DNA of 64,000 bases from Tahibacter sp042701255. Lineage in GTDB: Bacteria > Pseudomonadota > Gammaproteobacteria > Xanthomonadales > Rhodanobacteraceae. Below, in pieces: positions 17,094 through 27,386 of this stretch. Under the pieces are notes generated by a model. That model made no database searches and was not told the origin of the DNA. It saw nothing but the letters and a program-made list of their open reading frames with translations. Where the stretch lies: NCBI RefSeq assembly GCF_042701255.1, contig NZ_CP170554.1:3844001-3908000 (forward strand), written 5' to 3'. Each line of letters starts with the position of its first letter. Position 1 is the stretch's first letter. The translations under genes and the position numbers were made by a program.

Positions 17094-17123
17094 AAAAAAA
17101 GAGCCCGGGACTGGCCCGGGCTC
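17094..17123 (-). terminator. Intrinsic terminator of the DUF11 surface-protein gene
   Basis: GAGCCCGGG-ACTGG-CCCGGGCTC is a perfect 9-bp stem, followed in the leftward direction by a run of seven T (A17094-17100 on the given strand). It lies 28 bases past the stop codon. Confidence 0.92.
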
Positions 17124-17150
17124 CAAGTTCACTTCAGGAACGCTGTCGTA

Positions 17151-20100
17151 TCAGTTGCCGGTGCCGATCAGGCTGACCCAGGCCACGCCCTGCTGCTGCA
17201 GCACGCGAAGGCCGCTCAGGCGCGCCGGCTCGCGGCGGTCGCCGCTGACCTGGAACGCGGAACCGACCGCCAGGCGCAGATAGCCGTTGGCGGCGTCGGT
17301 GCCGGCAGCCTGCCAGGCGAACTCGATCGCGGTCTGGGCCGGATCGATCGCGAACCAGGCGCTGCGTTCGGCCAGACCGTTCGCATCACGCAGCACGCTG
17401 CGCAGCACGACCTGACCGTTGAAGCGCGCGAGCTCCAGGGTGAACAGCTCTGCACCGTTCGCATCGAGGCCGGTGGCCACGGCGACCGGGTTCAGACCCC
17501 AGGCCAGCGAGCAGCTGCGGATCGACGCGCAGGCGGTTCGCGGCATAGCCGTCGGCGCCCTGCTCGATCAAGGTGACCGGCGCGCTTTCGAAGCCGTTCT
17601 TGAACAGCACGATCACGTCGTTGTCCGTCGCCGTGTTGTTGGCCGTGTTCGGATCGCCGCTGACGGTCGCCGTGACGGTGTTGACGATGCGGTCGTCAGG
17701 GCTGCCCGGCAGCACGGTGGCCGAGTAGACGTAGGACACCTGGCTGGCCGCCGGCAGGGTCGCCGTATCGTTCAGCGTGTTGCCGGTGCCCGACGCGCAG
17801 GTCGCGCCGCCGGTCGGCACGCAGGTCCAGGAGCCGCTGCCCAGCACGGCCGGCAGCGGATCGTTGACGACGGCCGTCGTCAGGTTCCCGCCCCCATTCG
17901 ACACGGTGATGGCATAGCTCAGCGACTCGCCGACGCGCACGAACTGGCGGTTGTCGGTCATGGTCACGGCCACGTCGGGCAGCGCGATGATGACGTCGAA
18001 GTCGGTCGCCGTGTTGTTGGCCGTGTCGGTGTCGCGTTCGCTGCTGCCGACGGCGACAGTGGCGGTGTTGCTCACGCCGCTGGATGCGCTCGGCGAGACC
18101 GTGCAGCTCGCCGTATAGGTCAACGTACCGCCGACCTGGATGCTGCCGACATCGGCGATGTTGCCGCTGCCGCTGGGCGCACCGCAGCTGCCGCTGGCGG
18201 CCGCGCAGGTCCAGGTGCAGCCGGTCAGCGTGGCGGCGAAGGTGTCACTGACCGTCGTCGTCGCCGTGTTCGGGCCGCTGTTGCCGGCCACGATCGTGTA
18301 GGTGATCGGCGCACCGGGGCTCGTCATCGGGCTGCCGTCGGTCTTCGTGATGCTGGCGTTGACCAGGCGGATCAGGGCGTCGGTGTCGGTCGCCGAGTTG
18401 TTGCCCGGCACCGCATCGACGAAGCCGGCCGGCAGGGTGACCGTCGCGGTGTTGCCGACGGTGGCCGCTGCACTCACCGTGGCGACGGTGCACTGCTGCG
18501 TATAGGTCACCGAACCCGCGGCCGGCAGGCTCGGCACATCGGACAAGGTGCCCGTGCCCGACGGTATACCGCAGCTCGCGCCGCCGGTGGCCGCGCAGAT
18601 CCAGCTGCCGCAGGTCAGGTTGGCATCGGGCGTATCACTGACCGTTGCGCCGTTGACCGCGACGCTGCCCGGATTGTTGACCGTGATCGTGTAGGTCAGG
18701 ATCTGGCCGGTTTCGGCCTGGGTCACACCGTCCGTCTTGGTGATGCTCAGATCCGCCGCGGTGCCGGCGCCGGCTTCGGCCAGGCTGAAGTAGCCGAACT
18801 GGCTGACGGCCGTGGCAGCCATCGTGTTGGCGCCGGTGTCCAGCGTGCCGCCGAGATCGGTGAAGCTCGTCGGCGGATTCGGCACGCCGTTGTACAGGTG
18901 CAGGTTGGTTTCGGTCGCGGTGACCGGCACGTCGCCGTCGAGATAGCTGAAGGTCAGGTCGGCCGTGGTGCCGGCCGGCGCATTGACGCGCCAGTGACGC
19001 GTGATGGCCTTGCTGGCCGGCGCGAAGTTCGGCATGACCGACTGCACGGCCGAGCCTTCGACGGCCAGCGGGAAGGTGCCCGCCGTGACGTTGGCGACCA
19101 CCGGCGAATAACCGTTGGCCGTGCCGACTTCCAGGGTCTTGGACGCCGCAGTGGTGACGGTCTTGGCGAAGGTGCCGTCGACGTAGCCGGCCGTGCGCGT
19201 GACCGTGCCGCTGCCGCCGAGGGTGAGCTTGTTCGCCCCCGTGACGATGCGGCCGTTGGTCAGCGCCAGAGTAGCCGACACGCTGATGTCGCCGCCGGCC
19301 ATGGTCAGTACATGGCTGGCGTTGTCGTCGTCATAGGTCATCGTGCTCAGCACACGCGCCGGATTGACTTCGAATCCGGTCGTCAAGGACGTACCCGTGC
19401 GCAGGTACAACAAGGTCTGCGTGCCGGCGCCGAGATTGAAGTTCGGTGCCACGTCAAAGCCGCCGCCGTTGGTCGGCGTCGTGCTGTTGCCGATCTGGAT
19501 CACGGCCGAGGCATTGTTGCCGAGGGTGAGCTTGTTGGCGTTGACGATGTTGCCGCTGAAGAAGTTGATGCGGGCAGCGACGATGCTGTTGGCCGCAGGA
19601 TCGATTGTGAAGTTGAGATCGTTCTGCAGGCTCAGGCTGGTCATCGGCGCCGTCACGTTGCCGCTGCCCTGGTACAGCACGTTGGTCGCCGGACGGAACA
19701 CGATGAACTGCGTGCCGGCGCCACTGCTGTTCAAGGTGCCGTTGTTCGTGATCGTGTCGCCATAAAACAGGAACGCGGCGGTGCCCGTGCTGAACGTGCC
19801 GCCGGTATTGATCGTAAGGTTGCCGATCAGGTTGTTGTAGACCGCCGGCGCGAGCATAGTCACCGAATGGTTACCCGACGCCGTGTTGACGATGACGTTC
19901 GGGAACACGCCGGCCGCACTGAATGCCTTGGCCGTGCCGGATGCGGCATTGCCGAACTGCACGGTGCCACCGGTGATACCGGCCACGCCGCCGCCGGCCT
20001 GGTTGCGGTAGTCGCGCGGACCACTTCCGCCGGTATTGGCCAGCTGCACGACGACGGTGCCGCCACTGACCGCAATCGCCGAACCCGTGCTCTGGCCGAG

Positions 20101-22122
20101 GTCGAATGACGCCAGGGTCGTCGAGGTATTGCCGGACGTGCTGACGGTGATGGTGCCGCCGCTCTGGGTATAGCTGATGGCGTTGGCCGCGGCGGCGACG
20201 CCGAAGCGGCCGGCTGCATTGACCGTACCGCCGTCGACCGTGATGTTGGCGCCCGCGGAGAAACCCATCGAATTGCCGGAGGCCGTACCGATATTGTAGA
20301 CACCCTGGCTGATGCGCAGGCGGCCGCTGACCGTCGGCGAGCCGTTCTGCGCCGCGACGGTCGCATTCGGGTTGTTGAGCCAAAAGCCCGCGGTCGCACC
20401 GATGCTGTAGCCCGCCGTCGTGAACATGCGGTTGGTCAGCGGGAAACTGCCCGACAGCTTGAGCATGCCGTTGGTCAGGGTGACGAAACCCGCCACGTCC
20501 GTGGCCACGCCCTGAACGGTGAAGTTGGCCGGATTGACTTCGAGCACGCTGGTCGGATTGGCGCTCTTGTTGAGAGTCAACGTGCGTACGTCGGTCGTCG
20601 TACCGTTGCCGCCGAACGTGTTGTTCTCGCGGCCGGCAAAGGTAATGCCGGCACCAGCGGTATTGGTGTTGGTACTGAAGTCCAGGATGCCGTTGTTGGT
20701 CAGGTCGGCACCGACAGTGAGCAAATGCGTCGTAATCGTACCGGTTGCCGGCGTGTCGAAGGTACCGTCGTTGACGACCGGGCCGTCGGCGACGAGCGTG
20801 CGCGCGGTCACCGAATCCCAGCGCAGGATGGCCGAATTGGCCACATTCACTGAATAGGCCACCGCTGCGGTGTCGATGATGACGGTCGCGCCGGCACTGA
20901 TCGTGACGGCGTCGAAGTTCGTCGGCACGGTGCCGCCGGACCAGGTCAGCGGATTGCTCCAGTTGCCGCCGACGGCGGTCGAACTCACGCCGTTAGTCGC
21001 GGAAGTTGACTGCGATCCCGACAGCGGTGCGCTGGCATTACCTTCACCGACCGCGACGACCTGCCAGAAATAGTTCGTCGAAGCCACCAGCCCGGTCGCG
21101 CTGAACGATGTCGCGTTCTGCGCCGCCGTGCCGAACGGAAGGTAATTCACGCCGTCGGCCGAGCGATAGATCGCGTAGCTCAGCTCGTTGCTCGAGTCGG
21201 TCCAGTTCAGGGTCATCGTGCTCGGACCCAGGCCGGTGAAATTCAGACCGGTCGGCGCCGCGGTCACCGGCGGCGTGAACGTCATCGTGCGGCGCGAGCC
21301 ATTGGCGGCCGAGCTCAGCGCCGTTATCGCACCGGCCGAGTAGACGTTCGCGGTCGCCGTCGACAGGCTGCCGTTGAAGGTCGGTTCGCTGCCCGCCGGT
21401 GCGGTGACCGAGCCGACCGTGCCGGCGACGTTGGACGAGGAGAAGCCGATGTTCGGCTTGTTCGAGTTCGGGTCGGTGGAACCGGCCGTGCTCATCGTCA
21501 TGCTACCGTAGACGAAGTCGATGACGCCGGTGCCTTCGCGCAGCTGGACCTGATAGGTCAGGTCGGCCGTGCCGCCGGTAGCGCTGAAATTGGACTGGTT
21601 GTTCAGCCATTCCACGGTCAGCGTGCGCGAGGGCGCGCTGCCGGTGACGCGGTAATGGATCTTGCCGTCGCCGATGTGCGTGCGCTGGTCGGCGCCGTAG
21701 GCCGTGATGATCGGCAGATTGGCCTGCGCCAGCGGCTGGTACGGCGAGCCGGTCTGTGCGCCGGCGCCCAGGCGCAGGACGCCGTTCTCGTTGATCGAGA
21801 ACTGGGTGTAGCGCGTGCCCTGGAAGATGAATTCGAAGCCGATGTTGGTCAGCGCCGAGGCCGTGTCGTCGATGTTGCCGGCCAGCAGCTGCGTCGTGCC
21901 GCTGCTCATGTCGGCCAGCGAACCCGTCGTCGTCGTCGTGAACGCGTAGTTGCTCGCGACGCTCGGCACGAACGGCAGCGACATCGGCGTCGCCTCTTCG
22001 TGTGCCGTGGTCTTGATCGCCACCGAGGCGACCGCCTCGACACCGACCGCACCCGCCTGCGCCGCCGCCGAAGCGGTGAGCGCGAGCGTAAGGCCGGCCA
22101 GCAATGAAAGCCTGTTGCTCAT
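17151..22122 (-). pseudogene. Giant secreted surface protein: FN3, autotransporter-like repeats and three DUF11 domains; frameshifted near its C-terminus
   Basis: The frame from 22122 to 17386 encodes 1578 residues; the true C-terminus lies in another frame (to 17151). Joined, the protein is ~1656 residues. Domains in order: signal peptide (LTASAAAQAGA); a beta-rich domain (~40-290); a fibronectin type III domain (APTGLNFTGLGPS to WQVVAVGEG); a long low-complexity NGT/SGGT-rich beta-helix-like region; three ~110-residue DUF11 domains starting ADLSITKTDG, NASITKTDG and PDVAVTMTDN, each ending NNSATDTD / NNTATDFD / NNTATDND; then VLFKNGFESAPV and a final ~130-residue domain (AWGLNPVAVATGLDANGAELF to VSLIGTGN). 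The break is at the C4 run 17497-17500: removing one C joins RVDPQLLAGLG to LNPVAVATG. The likely role is cell-surface adhesion or a matrix component. Transcribed alone, with a strong terminator. Confidence 0.75.
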
Positions 22123-22757
22123 TCGAATCCCCTTGACTGTTGCATTTCAGCTACTACAAACCGAGTCGCACGACGACCGGACGAGCAAGTCCATGCCGCG
22201 GGCGACACCCGACGCGATGACTGGGAAAAAAAGAAACGCCGGTGCGGCGACATCGGTCGCACCGTGATCGGTTTTCAGATACGGGCATTCGCGCGCTGCG
22301 AGCGACGCGAAAATGCGGCACTGCCGGGAACCGGCAGCGATGTGCGCGACGACGCGCCGCGGAAGACCGAAGCAGCAGCGCCCGGAAAACTCCGGGCCAC
22401 GGCTGCCGGAACTCCGCCGGCGGCCACGTTCACGATGCGAATTCCCCCTAAGAACAGCACCGAAAGCCAGATTGACGCGCACCGCGCAGTGAGCTGGACA
22501 GGCAGCGGCGCGATGCATCCCTAAGACCATACGCATGATCATGCGCAGGTCGTGCATTCGTAACACATCGTCCGGCGAGGTGCTAGCCGCGGTGCGCAAA
22601 CCGCGATCGCGCAGCGGACACGACCTTTGTCGTACGCGGCGACGGCAACGCGACCATCGCCTGCACGGCCCCCTCTTTTCAGCGCCGCGGGACTGGCGCA
22701 GCATGCGCTGCCGCCGCGAGCTGCGCGCGGCGCCTCGTTCCCATTACGGAGAATCCC
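22123..22757. other. Intergenic region between divergent DUF11 and terB-like genes; contains a 14-bp palindrome
   Basis: 635 bases without a supportable gene. CGCATGATCATGCG at 22532-22545 is a perfect 14-bp palindrome and could bind a dimeric regulator. GGTGCG...CGCACC around 22240-22262 is a second small inverted repeat. No clear promoter boxes are seen. Confidence 0.35.
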
Positions 22758-23204
22758 ATGACACAGGGAGAAAGCCCGGCGCCGGCCAGTCGTTTCGGTG
22801 CCATCCTGCGCGACCTCGGCAGTTCGATCGGCGACTTGCTCGGCGGCGGCAGGCTGGAACCCGAGCAGGCGGTTTCGGTGGAAGTGGCGTTCGGTCTACT
22901 CGGCTATCTGGCCGGCGTGGACAGCATCGTGACCTCGCACGAGGCCGAGTTCGTCAACCAGCTCATGGACGATCTGCAGCTGTCCACGCGCGCACGCGAT
23001 CTGGCCCAGCAGGCGTTCGCACGCGGCCGCAAGCGCGAGATCGTCATCGACGCCGAACTCGACCGCTTCCTGGCCACTTATCCGCGCGGCGGCCCCGAAG
23101 CGCGCCAGCTGCACGATGCGCTCTACCGCCTGGCCGCCGCCGACGGCCGGCTGCAGCCGCGCGAGAAAACGTTTCTCGATGCGGTGACGGCTAAGCTCGT
23201 GTGA
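22758..23204 (+). CDS. TerB-like (tellurite-resistance-type) cytosolic protein
   Basis: 148 residues with the helical TerB fold: VAFGLLGYLAGVDSIVTSHEAEFVNQ, followed later by ALYRLAAADGRLQPREKTFL, the duplicated acidic D...E/D motif that binds divalent metal in TerB-like domains. It starts at an ATG preceded by GGAGAATCCC. No ter operon genes are nearby, so a direct tellurite role is not implied; standalone TerB domains occur in many stress contexts. It is followed immediately by a block of short tandem repeats. Confidence 0.65.
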   Translation: MTQGESPAPASRFGAILRDLGSSIGDLLGGGRLEPEQAVSVEVAFGLLGYLAGVDSIVTSHEAEFVNQLMDDLQLSTRARDLAQQAFARGRKREIVIDAELDRFLATYPRGGPEARQLHDALYRLAAADGRLQPREKTFLDAVTAKLV

Positions 23205-23210
23205 GTGGGA

Positions 23211-23452
23211 CCGGGAATCGGGAGTGGATTAAGCGCCGGGAATCGGGAATGGATTAAGCGCCGGGAATCGGGAATGGAGAATCGGGAATCGTAGGAGCGG
23301 TCCCGGGCGAGCTTGACCGGCGACGCCCCGGCCTACCGTGTGGAATCTGCAGTCGCGAAAGCATCCGCAATGCGGGCTTGTTTGATTCCCGATTCCCGAT
23401 TCCCGATTCCCGTCTTCTCAGCCGATTCCCGATTCCCGATTCCCCATTCCCG
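23211..23452. repeat. GGGAATCG repeat block: direct 25-bp tandem on one side, inverted copies on the other
   Basis: At 23226-23275 a 25-base unit (GGATTAAGCGCCGGGAATCG plus GGAAT) occurs twice in tandem, with partial copies before and after. At 23384-23452 the complementary motif GATTCCC occurs about nine times. The two halves could pair into a long hairpin. Between them lies GTAGGAGCGG...CCTAC, a second palindromic sequence. The right half enters the 3' end of orn. Confidence 0.8.
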
Positions 23453-23999
23453 CCAAAGGCCCCATGAACTGCCGGTAGTAGCGCAGCTCGGCGACGGAGT
23501 CGCGCGTGTCGGACAGGGCCGTGTGGGCCGAGTCCTTGGTCAGGCCGCGCGCGATGTCGGGAGCCCAGCGCCGCGCGAGCTCCTTGATGGTGGAAACATC
23601 CAGATTGCGATAATGGAAAAAACGCTCCAGCCGCGGCGCGAGCCGGTGCAGGAAGCGGCGGTCCTGGCAGATCGAGTTGCCGCACATCGGCGACTTGCCG
23701 GCCGGCACCCAGCGGAACAGGAAATCGACGGTCAGCGCTTCGGCCGTGCCGAGGTCGACGGTCGAATCGAGCACGCGCTGCCAGAGACCCGACTTGCGAT
23801 GCTGGTTGCGGTTCCAGTCGTCCATGGCCTCGAGCCGCTCCAGCGGATGACGGATCGCGAACTCGGGACCTTCGGCCAGCACGTTGAGCTCGCGATCGGT
23901 GACCAGGGTGGCGATCTCCAGGATCGAATCGCGATCCGGATCCAGGCCGGTCATCTCCAGATCGATCCAGATCAGGTTGTCCTCGTGCGGCTGGGTCAT
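23418..23999 (-). CDS. orn: Oligoribonuclease (3'-5' exonuclease, DEDDh family)
   Basis: 193 residues from the ATG at 23997-23999. Orn degrades 2-5-mer RNA and pGpG, the product of c-di-GMP breakdown. The DEDDh motifs are present: WIDLEMTGLD (ExoI, Asp and Glu), DNWNRNQH-like MDDWNRNQHRKSG, and SAHTALSDTRDSVAEL (His and Asp of ExoIII). The protein ends GNRESGIG after the usual FMGPL; these last residues are translated from the intergenic GGGAATCG repeat, which appears to have replaced the original 3' end. It is divergent from the GGDEF/EAL gene at 24327, a suggestive neighbour because that protein may produce the pGpG that Orn removes. Confidence 0.93.
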   Translation of the reverse strand: MTQPHEDNLIWIDLEMTGLDPDRDSILEIATLVTDRELNVLAEGPEFAIRHPLERLEAMDDWNRNQHRKSGLWQRVLDSTVDLGTAEALTVDFLFRWVPAGKSPMCGNSICQDRRFLHRLAPRLERFFHYRNLDVSTIKELARRWAPDIARGLTKDSAHTALSDTRDSVAELRYYRQFMGPLAGMGNRESGIG

Positions 24000-24326
24000 C
24001 GTCCCTGCTCTCCCGTCGTCGTAGCGGAAACCGGACATGGTAGTACCGCGACCGCTCCCCGGCCAATTTGCGCCCCTCTGCCCCGGCGTATACCCTGGGC
24101 CGGCGGCGCAGGCTGGCCCGGAAAACATCGCCGTCGGGGGACGGCATCGGGGCCGACGCAGCGCCGGCGAACGATGGTGCCGGGACAGCGGCGGCCCCTG
24201 ACACGCAGGGGACGATAGCCGGCTGCACATATCGGCACCGGCGGGTTGTGGGGATCAGCGGCCGGGCATGGCAAGCCTGATGTCAGGACTTGCCCGGACC
24301 GTCCCCTCGGTTACAGGGGTGGGGGA

Positions 24327-26906
24327 ATGGACCGGGTATTGCTGCTGGAGTCCTCGGCGACACGTCGGCGAGCCGTGCGCTCGTTGCTGACGCCCAAGGG
24401 CTACGACATCACCGAAGCGAGCGACTACGCCCAGGCGCTGGAAATCCTGCGCCGTCAGGGCGAAACCATCAGCGCGCTGCGCGCCATCGTGCTCGGCTGG
24501 CCCGAGTTCGCCGACAACCTCGCCGACGAGCTGTTCGCGCTGCTGCGGCGCGAGGAATTCGAACACCTCGCCGTGCTGCTGCTCGCCGACAGCAGCGACG
24601 CTGGCGCGGTCAACTGGATGATGAAGCGGCCGAGCACGGCCCTGCTGCTGTGGACCGACTACAGCGAATGCGCCGAGGCGCTGGCCAAGCTGCTCGCGCC
24701 GGCCGCGCGGCTGCAGGACCTGGATCTCGGCGGCCAGTCGCACCTGCGCATCCTGTTCGTCGACGACTCGGCCACCGTGCGCACGGCGTTCCGCCGCCTG
24801 CTCATGAAGCAGGGCTACGTCGTGGAAACCGCCAACGACGTCGAGGACGGCTGGGCCAAGGCCCAGGCCATGCCGTTCGACATCGCGATCATCGACTACT
24901 TCATGCCCGGCGATCCGGGACCGGTGCTCGTGCGCCGGCTCAAGGACGATCCGCGCACGGCCGGCGTGCTGACAGCCACGATCACCGGCACGTATTCCGA
25001 CCGCGTCATCAACGAATCGCTGGCCGCCGGCGCGCTGGAATGCCTGTTCAAGAGCGAGGCGCGCGAGCTGTTCCTGGCACGACTGGGTTCGCTGGCCCGC
25101 GCCGTGCAGGACCGCCAGTCGGTCGACGCGGAACGGCGCCGGCTGCAGAGCATCCTGTCCTCGGTCGGCGACGGCGTCTACGGCGTCGACGCGCGCGGCG
25201 TCGTGCAGTTCGTCAATCCGGCCGCGCTGGACATGCTCGGCTACGACCACACCGACGAGCTGATCGGCCGCAGCGCGCACGAGCTGTTCCACTACGCGTT
25301 CGAGGACGGCACGCCGACGACGCCGGCCACGTGCTTCCTGTCGCAGACCTATGCGCAGGGCAGCCAGGTGCCGGGCTGGCAGTCGGTGTTCTGGACCCGC
25401 GGCGACCGGCCCATGCCGGTGGAATGCACGGTCTATCCGCTGAACCTCGACGGCCGCCGCGAAGGCTCGGTCGTCGCGTTCCGCGACATTTCCACGCGCC
25501 GCATGCTCGAGGAAGAACTGCGCTGGCAGGCCAGCCACGATGCGCTGACCAAGCTCAAGAACCGCGCCTGGTTCGAAACCCAGCTCGAACAGGAAGTCGC
25601 GCGGCTCAAGCGCACCGAGCAGATCTCGATGCTGCTGTTCCTCGATCTCGACCGCTTCAAGTACATCAACGACACGGCCGGCCATACCGCCGGCGACCAG
25701 CTGCTCGTGGACATGAGCCGGCGCCTGTCGACGCGCCTGCGCGGCTCGGACCATCTCGCGCGCATGGGCGGCGACGAATACGCGGTGATCCTGCGCAACA
25801 TCGGCCCGGACCGGGCCACGGCCATTGCGGACGACTTCCGCCGCGCGATCGTCGGCTCGCCCTTCGTCTACGGCGGCAAGAGCTATCGCGTCGGCGTCAG
25901 CATCGGCGTGGCCATGCTCGACCAGAACACGCCGTCGCGCACCGAAGCCATGGCCAACGCCGACATCGCGCTGCACATGGCCAAGCGCCACGGCCGCAAT
26001 CAGGTGCACCTGTTCGCCGAGGACGCCGACCAGCGCACGCGCATGGATCTGGAACTGGGCTGGAGCGCGCGGCTGGAAGAAGCGCTGCGCCTGGACCAGT
26101 TCGTGCTGTGCTTCCAGCCGATACTGCCGCTGCGCCAGGTCGACTGCGACAACCTGCCCGAGCAGCAGGGCGCGCTGTGGACGCGGCATCTGCGCCGCAA
26201 CCAGCAGCAGCGTGCGTTCTACGAAGCATTGATCCGCCTGCGCAATCCCGATGGCAGCCTCGTTGCGCCGTCGGCGTTCCTGCCGGCGGCCGAGCGCTTC
26301 AGCCTGATCGGCGACATCGATCGCTGGGTCATCCGCAACGCGCTGCGTGCGCTGCGCGAGGTGTCGCCGCAGGAGCCGCCGGTCGGCGTATCGATCAACC
26401 TGTCGGCGCAATCCATAGGCCAGGCCGATCTCGCGCGCTTCATCACCGACCGTCTCGTCGAGTACAACGTCGATCCGCGCGCGGTCGCTTTCGAGATCAC
26501 CGAGACCGGCGCGCTGAACAACCTCGAGGCCGCGCGCAACCTGATCACCGAACTGCGCGGCTTCGGCTGCCGCTTCGCGCTCGACGATTTCGGCGTCGGC
26601 TTCTCCTCGTTCACGCACCTGAAGCATCTGGACGTGGACATGCTCAAGATCGACGGCTCGTTCACGCAGGGCCTGCTCACCGATCCGGTGGATCTGGCCG
26701 TGATCACCGCGATCACGAGCATCGCCCACTCGATCGGCAAGATCACCGTGGCCGAATACGTGGACCGGCCGGAGATCCTGCGCGCGCTGCGCAACTGCGG
26801 CGTCGACTACGCCCAGGGCTTCTACGTCGGCCGGCCCAAGGCCGGACTGCGCGCGGCCGGCGGCCAGCTCGAGATCGTCGGCGGCAGCGAGGCCGCGACG
26901 GGCTGA
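24327..26906 (+). CDS. REC-REC-PAS-GGDEF-EAL cyclic-di-GMP signalling protein
   Basis: 859 residues; the ATG at 24327 follows GGGGGA. The first receiver-like domain (residues 1-120) lacks the phospho-acceptor (VLGWPEF in place of the Asp strand). The second (LRILFVDDSAT onward) keeps Asp190 in IIDYFMPG. A PAS domain (SILSSVGDGVYGVDARG) follows. The GGDEF domain has GGDEY at 481-485, with an intact RxxD product-inhibition site (RGSD) five residues before it. The EAL domain has EALIRL at 633-635, EITETGALNN, LDDFGVGFSS, KIDGSF and VAEYVD, so metal and catalytic residues are largely conserved. An extra ~25-30 residues (CDNLPEQQGALWTRHL region) separate FQPILPL from EAL. It may synthesise or hydrolyse c-di-GMP under phosphorylation control. 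No cognate kinase is adjacent. Confidence 0.88.
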   Translation: MDRVLLLESSATRRRAVRSLLTPKGYDITEASDYAQALEILRRQGETISALRAIVLGWPEFADNLADELFALLRREEFEHLAVLLLADSSDAGAVNWMMKRPSTALLLWTDYSECAEALAKLLAPAARLQDLDLGGQSHLRILFVDDSATVRTAFRRLLMKQGYVVETANDVEDGWAKAQAMPFDIAIIDYFMPGDPGPVLVRRLKDDPRTAGVLTATITGTYSDRVINESLAAGALECLFKSEARELFLARLGSLARAVQDRQSVDAERRRLQSILSSVGDGVYGVDARGVVQFVNPAALDMLGYDHTDELIGRSAHELFHYAFEDGTPTTPATCFLSQTYAQGSQVPGWQSVFWTRGDRPMPVECTVYPLNLDGRREGSVVAFRDISTRRMLEEELRWQASHDALTKLKNRAWFETQLEQEVARLKRTEQISMLLFLDLDRFKYINDTAGHTAGDQLLVDMSRRLSTRLRGSDHLARMGGDEYAVILRNIGPDRATAIADDFRRAIVGSPFVYGGKSYRVGVSIGVAMLDQNTPSRTEAMANADIALHMAKRHGRNQVHLFAEDADQRTRMDLELGWSARLEEALRLDQFVLCFQPILPLRQVDCDNLPEQQGALWTRHLRRNQQQRAFYEALIRLRNPDGSLVAPSAFLPAAERFSLIGDIDRWVIRNALRALREVSPQEPPVGVSINLSAQSIGQADLARFITDRLVEYNVDPRAVAFEITETGALNNLEAARNLITELRGFGCRFALDDFGVGFSSFTHLKHLDVDMLKIDGSFTQGLLTDPVDLAVITAITSIAHSIGKITVAEYVDRPEILRALRNCGVDYAQGFYVGRPKAGLRAAGGQLEIVGGSEAATG

Positions 26907-26956
26907 GCATCGCGGCAATTGTGTAACGTCGGCCGCGGCCGTTAGGCTGCGTCGCC

Positions 26957-27335
26957 ATGTCGTCCCTGCTCCGCCCATCCGCGCTGCTGCGCCTGCTCCT
27001 GCTGCTGACCATCCTGACCGGCAGCGTCGTGCGACCGGCGCTCGCCCTGGCCGGCGCCTTGCACCGCGACCTGCACGACCTCGCCCACGCGGCCGCGCAG
27101 CATGCGTCGGGCGACACGATCGCGGCATCGCTCGACGACGCCGAAGAACACGCACCGACCCCAGGGCTGGCACGCCCTGCTGCATCTGGACCTGTGCTGC
27201 GGCACGGCCGCACTGACCAGCGTCGTGCCGACCCTGATCGCTCCGATGGCGCTGAACGCCGATCTGCCCTACCGCCCGCGCGCGTTCGCGCCGCCGCCTG
27301 CCACCGATCCCCTGCGTCCGCCGATTCGCGCCTGA
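26957..27335 (+). pseudogene. Small exported protein at the head of the metal-efflux operon, frameshifted
   Basis: The frame from 26957 gives a signal-like N-terminus (LLRLLLLLTILTGSVVRPALALAG) and a His-rich segment (LHRDLHDLAHAAAQH). It then loses sense at the C4 run 27159-27162. Removing one C joins EEHAPTQ to GWHALLHLDLCCGTAAL and continues to PPIRA, stop 27335: ~126 residues. Small His/Cys-containing periplasmic proteins (CzcI-like) often lead czcCBA operons and modulate metal sensing; I cannot show homology, only position and composition. It ends 51 bases before the outer-membrane gene. Confidence 0.5.
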
Positions 27336-27386
27336 GTCCCGCCGGCCCCGCGCCGGCTCCCTCATTCCCGAATCCCGGAGCATCCC

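Noticed and set aside
17419..20109. Rightward open frame (896 codons) antisense to the DUF11 gene
   Set aside because: Composition is dominated by Arg/Gly/Ala/Val with no recognisable domain; the opposite strand has FN3 and DUF11 domains.
22147..22704. Leftward 185-codon open frame between the DUF11 and terB-like genes
   Set aside because: The product is Arg/Cys-rich without domain features, and codon bias does not match neighbours.
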